25,468 bases of DNA from an uncultured Catenibacterium sp. Its GTDB lineage: Bacteria; Bacillota_I; Bacilli_A; Erysipelotrichales; Coprobacillaceae. Each line of letters begins with the position of its first letter. Within the stretch, counting starts at the first letter, position 1. The stretch covers positions 1-25,468 of the forward strand of contig NZ_UQGV01000021.1 of NCBI RefSeq assembly GCF_900540665.1, written 5' to 3'. Positions 22,488 through 25,468 of this stretch are shown here, piece after piece. Below the pieces are notes generated by a model. It made no database searches. It saw only the letters and a list, made by a program, of their open reading frames with translations, and was not told where the DNA came from. The position numbers and the translations under genes were made by a program.

Positions 22488-23306
22488 AAAGTCTAATATT
22501 AAGTTTAAGATAATGCCTCCTACAACCATTCCTGCACCGATTAAACTAATACCGGATATTGTTTCATGGAAAAAGATAAAAGCCCATAGAGGCGCTAAAA
22601 TGACTTCTAACATGCAAATAAGATTAGCTGTAAAAGCTTCTGTACAGGAAATACCTATGGCTAGGAATATACCGCCTAAACACATTGGGAAGAACCCATA
22701 GCCACATACTCCAAAGGCATCTGTAAGATGGACATCCGGAAGTCCCCTAAAGACAATCAAGCCTACTGTAAGAGAGAATATATAGGCAAATATTGTAGAA
22801 GAGAAAGCTTCTGCATCTTCTTTGTTGTTAAGGTAGAACTGCATTCCAAAACAGGCTCCTGATGTAATTGCAAGAATATTTCCTAATAAATGTGAGAAGG
22901 AAAGAGTATCTGCAAAAAATAGTGCCATACCAGTAAAGACAATCGCAATAATCCCCATTTGTCGTTTTGTTGGTAATTTACGTAAATCAATAGATTGATA
23001 AATCAATACAAAGATTGTTGATGAGTACTGTAATACAATCGCATTCGCCACTGATGTAAGCTTATTTGCATAAATAAAAGTCAAGCTCATAAGGAACTGA
23101 AAGCCCCCTACTGTAATTGTCATCTTATTGAATACCAATTTCTTATGATGGATGATCATACTTAGAGGTATCGCAACAAGTGAACTCATCATAGAGAATC
23201 CCAAGCCACTTAAGTGGCTTGCACGTATAAATAAACCTGCAAGTGACCAGCAGAATGCTGTCATCAGCAGGCAGAAGACCCCTTTTGTACTTATTTTATT
23301 TTCCAT
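22470..23306 (-). CDS. DMT-superfamily (EamA) transporter, translationally coupled
   Basis: A 278-residue membrane protein with about ten hydrophobic helices in two EamA repeats (LLMTAFCWSLAGLFIRASH at the start; TANLICMLEVILAPLWAFIFF in the second repeat, where EP/EV-type glutamates are typical). The frame is open to 23363, but the ATG at 23306 gives the usual EamA N-terminus. That ATG has no ribosome-binding site and lies inside the last codons of a 32-residue upstream frame, which strongly suggests translational coupling. It is transcribed from a palindromic divergent promoter at 23411-23430. The substrate is unknown. Confidence 0.88.
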   Translation of the reverse strand: MENKISTKGVFCLLMTAFCWSLAGLFIRASHLSGLGFSMMSSLVAIPLSMIIHHKKLVFNKMTITVGGFQFLMSLTFIYANKLTSVANAIVLQYSSTIFVLIYQSIDLRKLPTKRQMGIIAIVFTGMALFFADTLSFSHLLGNILAITSGACFGMQFYLNNKEDAEAFSSTIFAYIFSLTVGLIVFRGLPDVHLTDAFGVCGYGFFPMCLGGIFLAIGISCTEAFTANLICMLEVILAPLWAFIFFHETISGISLIGAGMVVGGIILNLILDFKKAAL

Positions 23307-23389
23307 AATACTGCAACTAATAATGCGTTGATTAAAGGAATAAGCACCGGCACAACAACACATAAACCAAATAAAAGCATATTATTCAT
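23291..23389 (-). CDS. 32-residue hydrophobic membrane peptide overlapping the DMT gene
   Basis: The frame starts with ATG at 23387-23389 and stops with TAA at 23291-23293. After an MNNM start it is almost wholly hydrophobic (about residues 5-28: Leu, Val, Ile, Pro, Ala), then ends in WKIK: one transmembrane helix with a basic end. AAAAGGAG (plus-strand complement 23400-23407) lies about ten bases upstream. The last 16 bases overlap the start of the DMT gene in another frame. It may be a small subunit of the transporter or only a leader for coupling. I know no named family. Confidence 0.65.
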   Translation of the reverse strand: MNNMLLFGLCVVVPVLIPLINALLVAVLWKIK

Positions 23390-23410
23390 AAAGTTCACGC
23401 TCCTTTTCCC

Positions 23411-23430
23411 CATTATAGCATGCTATAATG
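23411..23430. promoter_or_regulatory. Symmetric divergent promoter in a perfect 20-bp palindrome
   Basis: CATTATAGCATGCTATAATG is its own reverse complement. Each strand reads TGCTATAAT, an extended -10 (TGN plus a perfect TATAAT; plus-strand 23424-23429, minus-strand at 23417-23412). The DMT unit (-) and the small gene plus ABC-F (+) diverge from it. Two polymerases cannot occupy it at once, so the two units should compete. Confidence 0.7.
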
Positions 23431-23455
23431 AGGAAAACAAAGAGGAGATGATTTC

Positions 23456-23647
23456 ATGTGGGTTGTTGAAAGAATTGATGAAAAAGGGTATTATCATCTA
23501 GAAAACTTAAAGACAGGTGAAACCATTTTAAAGAGAGATCTGAATGCACATGTAAATGATGTGTTAGATGATTGTTTCCATGTTTTACCTGAAGAAACAA
23601 AGAAGAGAAAACAGGAAGTGGATGATTTATTCCACTCTCTTTTATAG
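23456..23647 (+). CDS. Small DUF3006-like protein
   Basis: A 63-residue protein. The first 43 residues, VVERIDEKGYYHLENLKTGE followed by a DL...DVLDD pattern, look like the short beta-barrel DUF3006 type, whose members typically read RIE...VLE..DGE...P...LP.G...GDVL; here the usual leucine-proline segment is altered. A charged helix with KKRKQEVDDLFHSLL follows. The ATG at 23456 has GAGGAG upstream. It ends ten bases before the ABC-F gene and is surely cotranscribed. Function unknown; the family assignment is tentative. Confidence 0.65.
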   Translation: MWVVERIDEKGYYHLENLKTGETILKRDLNAHVNDVLDDCFHVLPEETKKRKQEVDDLFHSLL

Positions 23648-23657
23648 AGGTGAATAC

Positions 23658-25388
23658 ATGTTAATTAATATACAGAATTTATCTTATGCGATTGGTGAGA
23701 GACAGTTGTATAAGAACTTGAATATGATTGTAGAGGACATAGACAAGATTGCCTTAGTTGGTGTCAATGGGACAGGTAAGAGTACTTTATTAAAGATGAT
23801 TGCCCATCATGAAAGTCCTGCAATTACTTATAAGAAGGACTTAAAGATTGCATACTTATCTCAGAATCCTGTATTTAGAGACAATGAAACAATTCTTAAT
23901 GAAGCAAAACATATTCTTAAAGATGTTCCTGAATATTCTATCAAGTCTTCTTTAACACGTTTTGGTTTAGAAGATATGGATCAGGTGATCAGCACTCTAT
24001 CTGGTGGTCAGAAGAAACGTCTTGCTCTTGCAATAGTATTACTAGAAGAATGTGATTTACTTATTCTAGATGAACCAACAAACCATCTAGATACACCAAT
24101 GATTGAATATCTAGAAAAGTATTTAATAAAACGTTCTAAAGGATTACTCATGGTTACTCATGATCGTTACTTCCTAGAACGTATTACTAATAAGATTTAT
24201 GAATTAGATAGAGGTGAGATATTCCCTTATGTCGCTAACTATTCTCATTTTCTAGAATTAAAGGCAGAAAGAGAAAATAACGCTTTACAGGCACAAAGAA
24301 AGAGAAACCTCTTCTTAAAGAAGGAATTAGAATGGGTCAGAGCAGGTGTTCAGGCACGTTCTACTAAGAGTAAGGACCGTTTACAGCGTTTTGAAGAATT
24401 ATCTTCTATTGAACAGATCCAGGAAAAAGGAACAGTAGAACTGATTGATACAACAAGTCGTTTAGGTAAGAAAACAATAGAGTTAGTGAATGTGTCTAAA
24501 AGTTATCCTGATAAGGTGATGTTTAAGCCATTTTCTTATTTATTTAAGAGATTTGATCGTATTGGTATATTGGGTCAGAATGGCTGTGGTAAGACAACAT
24601 TACTGAATATGATTGCAGGTATCATCACTGATTATGATGGTGAGATTATTATTGGTGATACAATCCGTATGGCCTACTTCCAGCAGCATTTCCATTATGA
24701 TGACCCAACAATGAGAGTCATCGATTATATTCGTGAAACAAGTGATAATCTAGAAACAAGCGAAGGGACATTAAGTGCTCGCAACATGTGTGAACGTTTC
24801 TTATTTGATGATCATGCACAATATACACAGATTGGTAAACTATCTGGTGGTGAACAGAGAAGACTCTATTTATTAAAGGTTTTAATGGGTGCTCCTAACG
24901 TATTACTACTAGACGAACCGACTAATGACTTAGATATTGAAACATTGAATGTATTAGAAGACTATCTAGATACATTTAAAGGTATTGTGATTACTGTATC
25001 CCATGATCGTTATTTCCTAGACCGTATTGTCGATGGATTATTTGTCTTTAAAGATCAGGAAATCCATTATGTGAATGGTGGCTATAGTGCTTCTATTGAT
25101 ATCACAAACACAAAGAAAGAAACAGAATCTCAGAAAGAAGATTATCGCAAACAAGCAAAAGAGAATAGAAAAAGAAGATTAACTTTTAGTGAAAAGAAAG
25201 AACTAGAAGGTATGGATGATCTTTTAATAAATCTAGAAACTCGTTTATCTGAGATTGATGAGGAAATGGGAAGTACCCAGGACTTTGAAAAACTAGATGA
25301 ATTAAGTAAAGAACGTGATGAAGTTGAAAAGACTTTAGAAGAAAAGAATGAACGTTATCTAGAACTATTAGAAATAGAAGAAAGCTAA
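23658..25388 (+). CDS. ABC-F family ATPase (Uup/YfmR-like)
   Basis: A 576-residue soluble protein with two ABC ATPase domains and no membrane segment, the ABC-F layout of ribosome-associated translation factors. Domain 1: Walker A GVNGTGKST (35-43), LSGGQ (114-118), DEPTNHLD (138-145). The linker (about 190-265) is the charged helical pair that reaches into the ribosome. Domain 2: GQNGCGKTT (306-314), LSGGE (395-399), DEPTNDLD (419-426). Residues about 500-576 form a charged coiled coil like the Uup C-terminal domain. Both catalytic glutamates (139, 420) are present. The ATG at 23658 follows GAGGTG; the longer in-frame start at 23568 would overlap the upstream gene. A housekeeping role is more likely than antibiotic resistance. 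Confidence 0.93.
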   Translation: MLINIQNLSYAIGERQLYKNLNMIVEDIDKIALVGVNGTGKSTLLKMIAHHESPAITYKKDLKIAYLSQNPVFRDNETILNEAKHILKDVPEYSIKSSLTRFGLEDMDQVISTLSGGQKKRLALAIVLLEECDLLILDEPTNHLDTPMIEYLEKYLIKRSKGLLMVTHDRYFLERITNKIYELDRGEIFPYVANYSHFLELKAERENNALQAQRKRNLFLKKELEWVRAGVQARSTKSKDRLQRFEELSSIEQIQEKGTVELIDTTSRLGKKTIELVNVSKSYPDKVMFKPFSYLFKRFDRIGILGQNGCGKTTLLNMIAGIITDYDGEIIIGDTIRMAYFQQHFHYDDPTMRVIDYIRETSDNLETSEGTLSARNMCERFLFDDHAQYTQIGKLSGGEQRRLYLLKVLMGAPNVLLLDEPTNDLDIETLNVLEDYLDTFKGIVITVSHDRYFLDRIVDGLFVFKDQEIHYVNGGYSASIDITNTKKETESQKEDYRKQAKENRKRRLTFSEKKELEGMDDLLINLETRLSEIDEEMGSTQDFEKLDELSKERDEVEKTLEEKNERYLELLEIEES

Positions 25389-25468
25389 AAGAAAAGAGGA
25401 ACCCATTTGGATTGTGTCTTTAATTTTTGTGGGGGTCAGACCTTCGCTCTAAATATTTGGGGGTCTTG
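25389..25468. other. Window-end segment with repeated GGGGGTC, no clear gene
   Basis: After the ABC-F stop codon there is no recognisable terminator. GGGGGTC occurs at 25431-25437 and again near 25459-25465, more G-rich than the rest of the window. On the - strand a frame of 15 codons is open from the edge to TAA at 25420-25422; it could be the tail of a gene beyond the window, possibly a mobile element, but it is too short to judge. Confidence 0.25.

Noticed and set aside
1..25468. CRISPR arrays, tRNA or rRNA genes, riboswitches, complete insertion sequences
   Set aside because: No regularly spaced repeats, cloverleaf-like segments or recognised aptamer cores were seen by eye; a covariance-model search was not possible.

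Overview
The window is low-GC, densely packed bacterial DNA with strong AGGAGG-type ribosome-binding sites, sigma-A-like promoters and short intrinsic terminators that often overlap stop codons. Gene content points to an anaerobic Bacillota, probably a gut member of the Erysipelotrichia or a related group: a two-iron superoxide reductase, an O-acetylhomoserine sulfhydrylase, Cof-type HAD phosphatases, MATE and DMT transporters and an ABC-F ATPase. The taxon is an inference from gene content and base composition only.

Layout. 1-1340 (- strand): what looks like the first 47 nt of a group II intron sits directly behind the terminator of an EstA-like esterase gene. 1384-2935 (+): a HigB-like toxin and a HigA antitoxin fused to an ImmA/IrrE-type metallopeptidase domain, driven by a promoter flanked by two matching 17-nt palindromes, then an 18-codon gene stump. 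2987-6357 (+): a MutT-like NUDIX hydrolase and a PLD-like/superfamily II helicase/DUF3427 protein, a possible genome-defence pair. 6379-7679 (+): a short cytoplasmic alkyl-sulfatase-like metallo-beta-lactamase protein whose ribosome-binding site is buried in a 13-bp hairpin.

7708-11781 (+): the most interesting region. A TerY/YegL-like VWA protein, a PP2C phosphatase and a membrane-anchored serine/threonine kinase form a 'TerY-P' type triad. It is followed by a 54-residue zinc-ribbon protein and a complete JAMM (JAB/MPN) isopeptidase-like protein. The triad and the zinc-ribbon/JAB pair each have a promoter with the same 14-nt box at identical distance from the -10 element, which suggests one co-regulated five-gene signalling system. 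A 519-residue helical protein of unknown function faces it convergently (11780-13339, -).

13340-15600 (-): a structured intergenic element, a Nif3-family protein and a RecJ-family protein whose DHH catalytic motifs are gone. 15740-17083 (+) is a MATE exporter, convergent with a - strand group of SSB-like protein, tandem double-HAD phosphatase and DMT transporter (17099-19988). 20113-21381 (+) is MetY, convergent with superoxide reductase (21436-21804, -), which is divergent from an Rrf2 regulator with a 16-bp palindrome over its -35 region. 22470-25388: a second DMT transporter preceded by an overlapping 32-residue membrane peptide (-), and a small protein plus an ABC-F ATPase (+), diverge from one perfect 20-bp palindrome containing both -10 elements. 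The last 80 bases hold no clear gene. No tRNA, rRNA, CRISPR array or complete insertion sequence was seen, and no gene-free stretch exceeds 300 bases.
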